From positions 1-8,259 of the forward strand of contig JBMOEY010000066.1 in assembly GCA_049314515.1 (NCBI GenBank): a DNA stretch of 8,259 bases, in the 5' to 3' direction. A program made the translations under genes and the position numbers. The stretch is from RFQD01 sp049314515 (GTDB taxonomy: Bacteria; Actinomycetota; Actinomycetes; Actinomycetales; Microbacteriaceae). The first letter of the stretch is position 1. Each line of letters opens with the position of its first letter. The notes beneath the pieces were generated by a model that did no database searches, was not told the DNA's origin, and was given only the letters and a program-made list of their open reading frames with translations. Below, in pieces: positions 1 through 6,142 of this stretch.

Positions 1-1
1 G

Positions 2-403
2 CGAAACGACGGCGTCGTTCTCAACGTGGCGAGCACGGCTGCATTCCAGTCACTCCCCTACCTCGGCGTGTATGCCGCGACAAAGGCATTCGTGCTCTCG
101 TTCACCGAAGCCATGTGGGGCGAACTCGAACACACGAACGTGCACGCACTCGCGCTGTGCCCCGGACCAACACGCACGGAGTTCTTCGACGTTGCTGGAT
201 CAGATGCTATTGCCGGCCCGCTGCAAGAGTCTCCCGTCGTCGTTGCGAAGGCGATGAGGATGCTCGACCGCCGCCGCCCGAACCCGTTCGTCATCTCGGG
301 CGTGGGCAACTGGTGGGGTGCAGCGGCATCGCGTTTTGCCCCGCGCAAAACCGTGATTCGTTTGGGTCGCCGCATCATGCTGAAAAACCGGCCGCAGCAA
401 TAA
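2..403 (+). CDS. Short-chain dehydrogenase/reductase, C-terminal part (5' end outside window)
   Basis: The last 133 residues of a classical SDR, an NAD(P)(H)-dependent cytosolic oxidoreductase. The frame is open from base 2 with no start needed, so the N-terminal Rossmann half (the TGxxxGxG cofactor site) lies upstream of the window. Seen directly: N-V-A-S with the catalytic Ser at visible residue 11, then the YxxxK motif (Y-A-A-T-K, Tyr 24, Lys 28). The 13-residue Ser-Tyr spacing is normal. C-P-G-P-T-R-T-E-F-F follows, the typical PG loop after the active site. The Arg/Lys-rich C-terminal tail resembles the COG0300 (DltE-like) branch, where the substrate is usually unknown. The TAA stop is followed after 10 nt by a hairpin shared with the convergent gene. 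Family assignment is firm; substrate is not assignable. Confidence 0.9.
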   Translation, partial: RNDGVVLNVASTAAFQSLPYLGVYAATKAFVLSFTEAMWGELEHTNVHALALCPGPTRTEFFDVAGSDAIAGPLQESPVVVAKAMRMLDRRRPNPFVISGVGNWWGAAASRFAPRKTVIRLGRRIMLKNRPQQ

Positions 404-413
404 CCTCGCGTTG

Positions 414-441
414 TGCGATGCCGCCGGGTCAGGGCATCGCA
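414..441. terminator. Hairpin between convergent genes, probable bidirectional terminator
   Basis: A perfect 9-bp stem, TGCGATGCC (414-422) with GGCATCGCA (433-441), and a 10-nt loop. It lies just after the SDR stop codon, and the stop codon of the minus-strand CPBP-like gene (429-431) starts inside the loop. One arm therefore encodes the last residues of that protein. Neither side has a real T-tract, as is common for actinobacterial terminators, so function is inferred from position and stem quality. Confidence 0.55.
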
Positions 442-1262
442 GCCGGCGGGGGGACGAGAAATATCGGTACCCAGGTCGGGTGATGCGCGTAGACGAGAAC
501 GAGAAAGACGACGACGTCAAACAGCAGGTGCACGGTGACGATGTAGAACACTGAGCGACTCTTCTCGAATATCCAGCCCTGAATGAGGGCGAATGGCACG
601 GTCAGAGCCGGACCCCACGACCGGTAGCCCAGCTCCCACAAAAACGAGGCGAACACGATGGCCTGCAGCACGTTTGACACCCACAGCGAAAAGTGCCGGC
701 GCAACAGCGCAAAGACGACGCAAATGAAGAAAAGCTCGTCCCAAATGCCGACGAAACCCACACCCACGAACAGACGTGCAATCTCACTCGGACTCTCGAC
801 CGCGGGCCAATTCTGGTAGCTCCCAGAGGTAATGAAAAAGACCGGCAGGATGCTGTAGCCAAGCACCAGCACGGCCGCAAGCCACGCCCACTCCCCTCGC
901 GACCAGGGTTCGCCCGGACGACCCGGGAATCGCACCGCGTGCTCGCGAAAAACGAAGCGACTCATCAGATAGGGATACGCCACGCACGCGGTCAGTACGG
1001 ATCCCATCAGCGCGATGTTGCCCCACTCGAGATTTGCTTCGACCGAGATCAGGCTAATCAGCAGCAGTGGCACGGCGATGAGCGAGAGGTCGCGCGCGAG
1101 GGCGCGATTGCGCGCCGAGGCGAGCGCCACTCCCGCCGTCAACGCCGCGTAACCCAAAACCGCAGCGAGCACGGAACCCCGCGCAACAAACAAGGCGGGA
1201 GCCGACGCGGCGACCAAGCCGGCAGCAACGACATCGGTCAGACGAGCGCGAGAGTCGCTCAT
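429..1262 (-). CDS. CPBP-like (Abi family) multi-pass membrane protein with altered protease motifs
   Basis: A 277-residue polytopic membrane protein with about seven or eight hydrophobic segments. The C-terminal half follows the layout of CPBP intramembrane proteases (CAAX prenyl endopeptidase-like, Abi), but the hallmark residues differ. Motif 1, normally EExxxR, reads W-D-E-L-F-F-I (Asp175-Glu176, no Arg at the usual place). Motif 2, normally FxxxH, appears as F-L-W-E-L with Glu210 where His is expected. Motif 3 keeps His245 but has Asp249 in place of Asn. Protease activity is therefore uncertain; it may be a divergent subfamily or a non-proteolytic relative. The ATG at 1262 starts only 4 nt after the response-regulator stop, with no strong Shine-Dalgarno, which suggests translational coupling in one operon. 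The ORF and membrane nature are clear; the family call rests on motif layout alone. Confidence 0.72.
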   Translation of the reverse strand: MSDSRARLTDVVAAGLVAASAPALFVARGSVLAAVLGYAALTAGVALASARNRALARDLSLIAVPLLLISLISVEANLEWGNIALMGSVLTACVAYPYLMSRFVFREHAVRFPGRPGEPWSRGEWAWLAAVLVLGYSILPVFFITSGSYQNWPAVESPSEIARLFVGVGFVGIWDELFFICVVFALLRRHFSLWVSNVLQAIVFASFLWELGYRSWGPALTVPFALIQGWIFEKSRSVFYIVTVHLLFDVVVFLVLVYAHHPTWVPIFLVPPPAAMP

Positions 1263-1266
1263 CCGG

Positions 1267-1923
1267 CTAACCGTCTCGCGTGGTGTCGTTCAAAAACTCG
1301 AGTACGGCGTGCACCCTCGGGTTTGCCTCGTCGGGAATGCCGAGCGTCGCATAGATTGCCGTGAGATGGTTCACGACGGAGTTCAGCCCCACGTTGAGGT
1401 CGTCGGCGATGGCCTGATTCGAGAGTCCACGCGCGAGGCAGCGCAACACATCAAATTGGCGTGGTGTGAGCGTGGATACCCGACTGCCCGGCCGCGGAGT
1501 CGACCGGTCGACCAATGCCGGGTCGACCACACTCTGGCCTTGTGCCGTTGCCACAATGGTGCGCACGAGTACCGAGATATCTGTCGTGGAGGTCTTTGAC
1601 AGGTAACTCCAGGTTGCTCTGACCTCGCCGGGCAATGCGTGAAAAAGCTCGAGCATGTCATTCGCCGAGAGAAGCACGATGGCGGGTCGTGGAAACTCTC
1701 GGCTCAGCGCAACTCCGAGTCCGACACCATTGCCATCGGGCAAGTCGATGTCGAGTACCGCGACGTCGACCTCGAATTTTTCGAACTGCTCGCGCGCCTG
1801 CGCCACCGTCGACGCGGTGAACACCACCTCGAGCTCTGGTTGGCGCCGCAACGCCGTGGCGAGCAGGTCGAGCATCAAGACCTGATCTTCCACGATGGCG
1901 ACACGAATGGCCGGACGGCTCAC
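1267..1923 (-). CDS. NarL/FixJ-type two-component response regulator, no kinase nearby
   Basis: A 218-residue cytoplasmic DNA-binding response regulator. The receiver domain (about 6-125) has the acidic pair Glu12-Asp13, phospho-acceptor Asp58 in L-D-I-D-L-P, the switch Ser86 and the conserved Lys110 in W-S-Y-L-S-K, so it looks phosphorylatable. A LuxR-type helix-turn-helix follows at about 152-210, beginning L-T-P-R-Q and including G-L-S-N-Q-A-I-A and S-V-V-N-H-L. The GTG at 1923 is the only start that keeps the whole V-A-I-V-E-D strand. It lies 36 nt after the corA-type stop and has no TANNNT box at leaderless spacing, so co-transcription from corA is likely. The stop is 4 nt before the CPBP-like start. 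No histidine kinase is encoded in the window, so its signal is unknown; its targets may include this operon (inference). Confidence 0.93.
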   Translation of the reverse strand: MSRPAIRVAIVEDQVLMLDLLATALRRQPELEVVFTASTVAQAREQFEKFEVDVAVLDIDLPDGNGVGLGVALSREFPRPAIVLLSANDMLELFHALPGEVRATWSYLSKTSTTDISVLVRTIVATAQGQSVVDPALVDRSTPRPGSRVSTLTPRQFDVLRCLARGLSNQAIADDLNVGLNSVVNHLTAIYATLGIPDEANPRVHAVLEFLNDTTRDG

Positions 1924-1959
1924 GTTGAACTCACAATCATTCCAATGGTGGCGCCTGGC

Positions 1960-2934
1960 TCAGAGCCAGTTTCGCCACTTGAAAACAACATAGAGCGCAA
2001 TGGAGGCGAGTACGGTCACGCCGACGGAAACCCAGACGCCCCACTCCGCCATGTAGCCCGGGTAGGGAATGTTCTGCCCGTAGAAACCGGTGATTGCCGT
2101 CGGCACGGCGATGATGGCCGCCCAGCTCGTCACCTTTTTCATGATCAGGTTCATGCGGTTCCCCTGAATGGTCAGATTTGTTTCCAGCAGGGTCGTCACG
2201 AGGTCGCGCAACGATTCGGTCCAGTCGGCGACACGAATGACGTGATCGTAAATGTCTTGGAAGTAGGGAACCATGCGCGCATTGATGAGTTTCAGGTCGT
2301 GACGAATCAGCGGGTTGATGACCTCTCGCATCGGCACCGTGAGTCGACGCAACACCACGAGCGACTTGCGCAGTTCGTACGATCGCTTTTGCACTTCGAT
2401 CCGGGCCGACGATTGCTCATCAAAGACGGCCTCTTCGAGTTTCTCCATTTCGACATCGAGCGACTCCACGGTTTCGAAATAACCGTCCACAATCACGTCG
2501 AGCAAGCCCCAGAGCAGGTGGGATGCACCGGCCGAAACCAAATCGGACGAATCCGCCCACCGCGCCTGCACTTTGCCCATGTCGAAGCCGCTATCCCCCC
2601 GCACCGTCACAAGTGCGTTGCGCGTCAGGAAGATGGCGATTTCATCGCTGACGAGTTCACCGGCCTCGGTGTCGAAACTCACGGCATAGGCATTGATGAA
2701 AACATGATTGTCAAAGTGTTCGATCTTTGCTCGTTGACGGCCCGAGAATGCGTCGTCCAACGACAACGGGCTAAATCCCAGCTGCTGACCCAGCACATCA
2801 AGTTCGTCACGCGTTGGTGCAACGAAATCCAGCCACACCCATTCGGTCTTTGACGAGGTGATGTCAGTCAGGTTTGCGAGGTCAACCGTCCGTTTGAGGA
2901 GACCGCGAGAAGAGAACACCTGAGACTGCATCAC
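1960..2934 (-). CDS. corA: CorA-family divalent metal ion transporter (GQN signature variant)
   Basis: A 324-residue CorA-type channel, expected to be a homopentamer in the cytoplasmic membrane passing Mg2+ or another divalent cation. A large soluble N-terminal domain (about 1-255) ends in the long charged stalk helix (about 150-255). Two C-terminal membrane helices follow (about 266-284 and 299-318) and then a basic tail K-W-R-N-W-L. The loop after the first helix reads F-Y-G-Q-N-I-P-Y-P-G, so the canonical Gly-Met-Asn is Gly286-Gln287-Asn288. The size is normal for CorA. The first codons are GTG-ATG (2934-2929). I chose GTG because a TAACAT box ends 6 nt before it, the leaderless arrangement seen across this window. 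It is first in the corA-regulator-CPBP block and divergent from the SOUL gene. Substrate is uncertain given the signature change. Confidence 0.93.
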   Translation of the reverse strand: MMQSQVFSSRGLLKRTVDLANLTDITSSKTEWVWLDFVAPTRDELDVLGQQLGFSPLSLDDAFSGRQRAKIEHFDNHVFINAYAVSFDTEAGELVSDEIAIFLTRNALVTVRGDSGFDMGKVQARWADSSDLVSAGASHLLWGLLDVIVDGYFETVESLDVEMEKLEEAVFDEQSSARIEVQKRSYELRKSLVVLRRLTVPMREVINPLIRHDLKLINARMVPYFQDIYDHVIRVADWTESLRDLVTTLLETNLTIQGNRMNLIMKKVTSWAAIIAVPTAITGFYGQNIPYPGYMAEWGVWVSVGVTVLASIALYVVFKWRNWL

Positions 2935-2940
2935 ATTGCC

Positions 2941-2946
2941 ATGTTA
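2941..2946 (-). promoter_or_regulatory. -10 box of leaderless corA promoter
   Basis: TAACAT read on the minus strand, followed by 6 nt and then the GTG start at 2934, which puts the predicted first transcribed base on the start codon. The -35 position at 17-bp spacing (ATGCTA) is weak and coincides with the -10 box of the opposite promoter. Confidence 0.6.
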
Positions 2947-2963
2947 GGCGCAGGTTGCAGGCT

Positions 2964-2969
2964 TAGCAT
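2964..2969 (+). promoter_or_regulatory. -10 box of leaderless SOUL-gene promoter
   Basis: TAGCAT followed by 6 nt and the ATG at 2976, so transcription is predicted to start at the start codon. No Shine-Dalgarno is present. There is no good -35; its place is taken by the -10 box of the corA promoter. Confidence 0.6.
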
Positions 2970-2975
2970 GAGCAC

Positions 2976-3491
2976 ATGACCGAACAAATGCCCTACACCG
3001 TGGTCGCCACCAAGTCTGGCTACGAGCTGCGCCACTACGACCCCGCGATTCTCGTGCAGGTCACCGTGACGGGAAACTCCCAGTCGGCCGCGAGCACAGG
3101 CTTTGGCCCACTCGTGCGCTACATCAGTGGCGACAATCTTCCCGGGCGCCGCATGGCCATGACGTCGCCGGTGCTCCAAGAGTCGTCTCACTCTGAGCAC
3201 CATGTCATCAGTTTCGTTTTACCCCAACACGTTTCGGTGGACGACATCCCCCGACCTCGGGATTCGCGCGTGACGACGGTGGCGGTTCCCGCCCGTGACA
3301 TGGCGGCCCGCACGTACATCGGGCGTTGGACGCAACGCAAATTCGAAGCAAATGCGGCAGACCTGATTGCCGCGCTGACCCGCGACGGCATCACGCCTGT
3401 CGGATTGCCGAGTTGGGCGCGCTACGATCCGCCCTGGACGCCGCCATTCTTGCGACGCAACGAGGTGCTCGTTGAAGTTTCGGGCGCTTAG
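2976..3491 (+). CDS. SOUL-family heme-binding protein
   Basis: A 171-residue soluble protein without signal peptide or membrane segment, of the SOUL/HBP heme-binding family. Landmarks in order: Y-E-L-R-H-Y-D-P at about 16-23 (the opening strand), F-G-P-L-V-R-Y-I-S-G at about 43-52, then a basic stretch and the highly typical M-A-M-T-S-P-V at 60-66, S-F-V-L-P at 79-83, a P-R-P-R-D segment, and A-R-Y-D-P-P-W-T-P-P-F near the end, followed by the last strand R-R-N-E-V-L-V-E-V. Length fits the bacterial single-domain members. Binding of heme or another tetrapyrrole is known for some family members; the bacterial physiological role is poorly defined. The start is fixed by the leaderless box. Its TAG stop overlaps the stop of the convergent membrane-protein gene by 4 bp. 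Confidence 0.92.
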   Translation: MTEQMPYTVVATKSGYELRHYDPAILVQVTVTGNSQSAASTGFGPLVRYISGDNLPGRRMAMTSPVLQESSHSEHHVISFVLPQHVSVDDIPRPRDSRVTTVAVPARDMAARTYIGRWTQRKFEANAADLIAALTRDGITPVGLPSWARYDPPWTPPFLRRNEVLVEVSGA

Positions 3492-3817
3492 CCGTTAGGG
3501 AAAGTGAGCAGCACACCGAGACCGACCACGAGGATCGGAGCCACCAGGGTGAAGATGCCTGCAATCATCGCGCGGCGCTTTTTCGCCAACAAAATGCTCG
3601 TCGTCACGACGAGCGCGATGACGGCCACGATCGGACCGAAAATGATCAGGAAAACGCCGACCTGTTGGACGGCCGAGATGCCGTTGGCCGCCACCATGAC
3701 GGTCATCAAACTCGGCACGAACCAAATGCACTCGAGAAGAATCCCCAGACACATGAACACAATCGCAACGAGGCGGTCGGTGTTGAGTTGCTGAGACGTA
3801 AGAGGAGTAGAAGCCAT
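3488..3817 (-). CDS. Small three-helix membrane protein of unknown function
   Basis: A 109-residue hydrophobic protein that I do not recognise. Three probable membrane helices lie at about 15-37, 53-77 and 83-105. A basic K-K-R-R at 79-82 between helices 2 and 3 would be cytoplasmic, which by the positive-inside rule puts the N-terminus outside. It has a short polar Ser/Thr/Gln-rich N-terminus and no catalytic motif. The ATG at 3817 is supported by TAGAAT ending 6 nt upstream, with GTGCCA 17 bp before that as a fair -35. It is divergent from the acyltransferase gene (77 bp between starts) and convergent with the SOUL gene, sharing 4 bp of stop codons. Expression looks real because of the promoter; function cannot be assigned. 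Confidence 0.8.
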   Translation of the reverse strand: MASTPLTSQQLNTDRLVAIVFMCLGILLECIWFVPSLMTVMVAANGISAVQQVGVFLIIFGPIVAVIALVVTTSILLAKKRRAMIAGIFTLVAPILVVGLGVLLTFPNG

Positions 3818-3823
3818 GCGAGG

Positions 3824-3852
3824 ATTCTATAGGTGAATGAGCGCGGTGGCAC
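3824..3852 (-). promoter_or_regulatory. Leaderless promoter of the 109-residue membrane protein
   Basis: On the minus strand, GTGCCA (3852-3847, 4 of 6 matches to TTGACA), a 17-bp spacer, then TAGAAT (3829-3824), then 6 nt to the ATG at 3817. This is one of the two complete -35/-10 pairs in the window. Confidence 0.65.
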
Positions 3853-3881
3853 TGCACTGCTCGAGCCCTTCTTGAGTGAAT

Positions 3882-3887
3882 TAGGCT
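3882..3887 (+). promoter_or_regulatory. -10 box of leaderless acyltransferase promoter
   Basis: TAGGCT followed by 7 nt and the ATG at 3895, so transcription would start at or one base before the start codon. No convincing -35 and no Shine-Dalgarno are visible. Confidence 0.55.
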
Positions 3888-3894
3888 CGAACGC

Positions 3895-5970
3895 ATGACC
3901 GTCACGAGCGAAGCCTCCGCTTCCCTCGTTCGCTCACAACTCCGGCCAGACATTCAGGCGCTGCGCGCAATCGCCGTGATGCTCGTGATTTCCTACCATG
4001 TAGCTCCCCAGCTGATTCCTGGGGGGTACGTCGGCGTCGATGTCTTCTTCGTCATCTCCGGATATTTGATGACGTCTCATCTCGGTCGCGAACTGCTGTC
4101 CACGGGAAAAATTCGTTTCCGGGCCTTTTACTTGCGTCGTGCGCGTCGCCTGCTACCCATGGCGCTGCTCGTGCTTCTCGTCACACTCGGGGCAGGTCTG
4201 CTGTTTCTGCCGCGAACCTATTGGCTTGCACTGGGCATCCAGATTCCGGCAAGCGCGCTGTACGTCGAAAACTGGGCGCTCGCCCTCAATTCGGTCAACT
4301 ATCTGGCGAGTCCCAACTCGCAGTCCACCGTTCAGCAGTACTGGTCGCTGTCGCTCGAAGAGCAGTTCTACATCGTTTGGCCGGCGGCACTCGTTCTCGT
4401 CGCGCTCATCGCTCGGGTAGCCAAGTGGTCACTCGGACGCGCCATTGCGGTCTTCGTCATCGTCGCTGGCTCGGTGTCGCTGGTGTACTGCGTGGTGGCC
4501 ACCGAGTGGACTCCGTCCGTGGCGTATTTCGTGACGCCCGCTCGAATCTGGGAATTCTGTCTTGGTGCGCTGGTGTGGTTGTTGGCGTCGCGGCTCACAC
4601 AATCGCGACGACTGCGAGCTCTGCTCGCACTGACGGGCCTTGCGCTCATCGTCGTCGCGACGTTCGCATTCTCCGACCAAACCAAGTTTCCCGGGGCCGC
4701 CGCGCTCATCCCGTGTATCGGAACAGCGCTCGTGATCTTCGCCGAGCTGCCTCGGGACTCGATTCTGACGCGCACAATGTCGTTACGCCCGGTTCAGTGG
4801 CTCGGCGGCGTCTCCTACTCCGCCTATCTCTGGCACTGGCCGCTCCTCATCATTTTGCCATTCGCGTTGAACGCGGCACTCAACCCCGTCATCCGCATTA
4901 CCGTCGTCGTCGCCACGCTGGCGTTGAGCGCGCTCTCCAAGCCACTCGTCGAAAACACGTTCATTCGGGGCAGGTTCTCGCGAACGCGACCCTGGACGTT
5001 TGTGGCGTCGGTGGCGCTGGTCACGGTCGTTATCGTGAGCACCTCGGTAGTGGCGGCAGTTGGCGTTGCCAACCAGCTCACGAGAGACAGCAGCGCACCC
5101 ACTCTGACCGAGAGTCAACTCGCGCAACTCGGGGCAAATGCGCCGATGCCAAGCGACGCAACCCCAACCACGGGCGAGCTGTATCCCGCACCACTCGTGG
5201 CGGCCAATGACTTCGTCTCCGAGGACGCGCAGGGCACTAGCTGTCTTCAGTCTCACGAATTCACTCGCGTCACGTCGTGCACGTTCGGCTCCACGCAGCC
5301 CGACGCCAAGACGATTGCCCTGGTGGGTGATTCGCATGCAGCCCAGTGGATGCCCGCCCTCGACATTGCGGGTCGAGCCAACAATTGGTCGGTCACAACG
5401 TATCTTCGCGCGAGTTGCCCGTTCAGCACCACCTATCGACTGCAAGCATTCGAGTATGACAACGCGTGTCCCAAGTGGGTGAGCGCGGTTGAGGAGTCGC
5501 TGCTCGAGCTGAAACCCGATGTGATCGTTCTCTCCGCCTATTCGATGCACGCCTACGCGACCGATAACGGGATCGACGGTGTGGCCTCGGGCATGATCGA
5601 GCCTCTCGCTGCGCTCGCACAGGCGGGCTCAGAAATCGTGTTCATTCGAGACACGCCCGTCCCGTTGGCGGCGAACCAAGCTGACATTCCCGCGTGTGTC
5701 GACAAGTACCGAGAGTCAACCGAGCACTGCGCGTTCGATCGCGACAAGGGACTCGTTTTTGACCCTCAGCAACGTGCTGCAGAGACGCTCGCGGGTGCCC
5801 AATTCATCGACTTCTCGGATGTCTTTTGTGGCGACACGCAGTGTGCTCCCGTGATCGGCAACGTCATTGTTTACAAAGACGGCGACCACATCAGCGCAAC
5901 GTTCTCGAAGACAATGGCGGCCAAGCTGGCGAACGCACTCCAGCCGATTCTCGAGCGCGGCGGCTCATAA
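3895..5970 (+). CDS. Membrane O-acyltransferase (acyltransferase-3) fused to SGNH domain
   Basis: A 691-residue OafA-like two-domain enzyme expected to move acyl (often acetyl) groups across the membrane onto an extracytoplasmic sugar polymer. The N-terminal acyltransferase-3 domain (about 15-360, some ten helices) has R-P-D-I-Q-A-L-R-A at 17-25, the key His35, F-F-V-I-S-G-Y-L at 51-58, S-L-S-L-E-E-Q-F-Y at 151-159, and S-Y-S-A-Y-L-W-H-W-P at 307-316. A final helix (about 367-390) leads to an SGNH domain outside the cell (about 470-690), with G-D-S-H at 478-481 and the closing D-x-x-H (Asp662, His665), so both active sites look intact. Eight Cys (450, 462, 508, 525, 601, 612, 645, 650) fall in four close pairs, suggesting disulfides. 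No polysaccharide genes adjoin it, so the acceptor (peptidoglycan, wall polymer or exopolysaccharide) is unknown. Confidence 0.93.
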   Translation: MTVTSEASASLVRSQLRPDIQALRAIAVMLVISYHVAPQLIPGGYVGVDVFFVISGYLMTSHLGRELLSTGKIRFRAFYLRRARRLLPMALLVLLVTLGAGLLFLPRTYWLALGIQIPASALYVENWALALNSVNYLASPNSQSTVQQYWSLSLEEQFYIVWPAALVLVALIARVAKWSLGRAIAVFVIVAGSVSLVYCVVATEWTPSVAYFVTPARIWEFCLGALVWLLASRLTQSRRLRALLALTGLALIVVATFAFSDQTKFPGAAALIPCIGTALVIFAELPRDSILTRTMSLRPVQWLGGVSYSAYLWHWPLLIILPFALNAALNPVIRITVVVATLALSALSKPLVENTFIRGRFSRTRPWTFVASVALVTVVIVSTSVVAAVGVANQLTRDSSAPTLTESQLAQLGANAPMPSDATPTTGELYPAPLVAANDFVSEDAQGTSCLQSHEFTRVTSCTFGSTQPDAKTIALVGDSHAAQWMPALDIAGRANNWSVTTYLRASCPFSTTYRLQAFEYDNACPKWVSAVEESLLELKPDVIVLSAYSMHAYATDNGIDGVASGMIEPLAALAQAGSEIVFIRDTPVPLAANQADIPACVDKYRESTEHCAFDRDKGLVFDPQQRAAETLAGAQFIDFSDVFCGDTQCAPVIGNVIVYKDGDHISATFSKTMAAKLANALQPILERGGS

Positions 5971-5971
5971 G

Positions 5972-6044
5972 TGCACCCCCAGGGACTTGAACCCTGAACC
6001 CACTGATTAAGAGTCAGTTGCTCTGCCGATTGAGCTAGAGGTGC
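5972..6044 (-). tRNA. tRNA-Lys (anticodon CUU)
   Basis: A complete 73-nt cloverleaf on the minus strand. The acceptor stem GCACCTC/GGGGTGC has one G-U pair, the D-arm is GCTC/GAGC, and the anticodon stem ACTGA/TCAGT carries the loop C-T-CTT-A-A, giving anticodon CUU for AAG lysine codons. The variable loop is 5 nt, the T-arm CAGGG/CCCTG encloses TTCAAGT, and the discriminator base is A. CCA is not encoded, so it must be added after transcription. The 3' end is 1 nt from the TAA stop of the convergent acyltransferase gene. Confidence 0.97.
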
Positions 6045-6077
6045 AGTTGGTTAAAACTCGCGTTTCGAACCTCGTAA

Positions 6078-6083
6078 ACATTA
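6078..6083 (-). promoter_or_regulatory. Candidate -10 box for tRNA-Lys
   Basis: TAATGT on the minus strand. It would start transcription near 6071, about 27 nt upstream of the mature tRNA 5' end, which is a plausible leader for RNase P. The -35 (TTTCAC, 18-bp spacing) is poor, so this is tentative. Confidence 0.35.
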
Positions 6084-6107
6084 TCAGTCGACCCGATGAG
6101 GGTGAAA

Positions 6108-6136
6108 TCGACCCTCGGGGTGGACTCACCTAGGGT
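6108..6136 (+). promoter_or_regulatory. Leaderless hisN promoter
   Basis: TCGACC (6108-6113, 4 of 6 matches to TTGACA), a 17-bp spacer, TAGGGT (6131-6136), then 6 nt and the GTG start at 6143. The -35 lies within an inverted repeat, GAGGGT (6098-6103) and ACCCTC (6111-6116). TCGACCC also occurs at 6088-6094, exactly 20 bp upstream of its copy at the -35; these could be operator sites. Confidence 0.65.
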
Positions 6137-6142
6137 TGAGTC

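Larger units (their letters stand above)
2941..2969. promoter_or_regulatory. Symmetric divergent promoter/operator between corA and the SOUL gene
   Basis: An imperfect inverted repeat: ATGTTAGGC (2941-2949) against GCTTAGCAT (2961-2969), 7 of 9 positions symmetric, around an 11-bp centre (2950-2960). Each arm carries the -10 box of the promoter facing outward on its side, and each box falls where the -35 of the other promoter should be. The two predicted transcription starts are only 42 bp apart, so two RNA polymerases could not bind at once. Symmetry and spacing are seen directly; mutual exclusion or a shared regulator is inference. Confidence 0.45.

Noticed and set aside
693..1364. A 223-codon plus-strand frame across the CPBP-like gene
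   Set aside because: Charged, low-complexity product rich in Arg, Gln and His, antisense to a well-formed hydrophobic protein with an operon-like start.
1639..2853. A 404-codon open frame on the plus strand opposite the response-regulator and corA genes
   Set aside because: It crosses two clearly recognisable minus-strand genes, has a His/Arg/Asp-rich composition with no motif, and is the usual product of codon bias in G+C-rich DNA.
3818..3894. Repeats in the 77-bp spacer between the 109-residue protein and the acyltransferase (GTGAAT at 3833 and 3876, tandem ACTGC at 3851)
   Set aside because: Too short and unsymmetric to separate from chance; the two leaderless promoters already explain the spacer.
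4221..5210. A 329-codon alternative-frame ORF inside the acyltransferase gene
   Set aside because: Arg/His-rich shadow frame; the in-register acyltransferase motifs and SGNH residues leave no doubt which frame is coding.
4783..5550. A 255-codon minus-strand frame opposite the acyltransferase gene
   Set aside because: No promoter, start signal or motif; overlaps conserved acyltransferase and SGNH coding sequence.
5953..5966. GAGC...GCTC hairpin at the end of the acyltransferase gene as a terminator
   Set aside because: Only four base pairs and no T-tract; not strong enough to call.
3895..6044. Acyltransferase plus tRNA-Lys as the edge of an integrative element
   Set aside because: No integrase, no second copy of the tRNA 3' end, and no obvious compositional break in the window. 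Kept only as a low-interest question.
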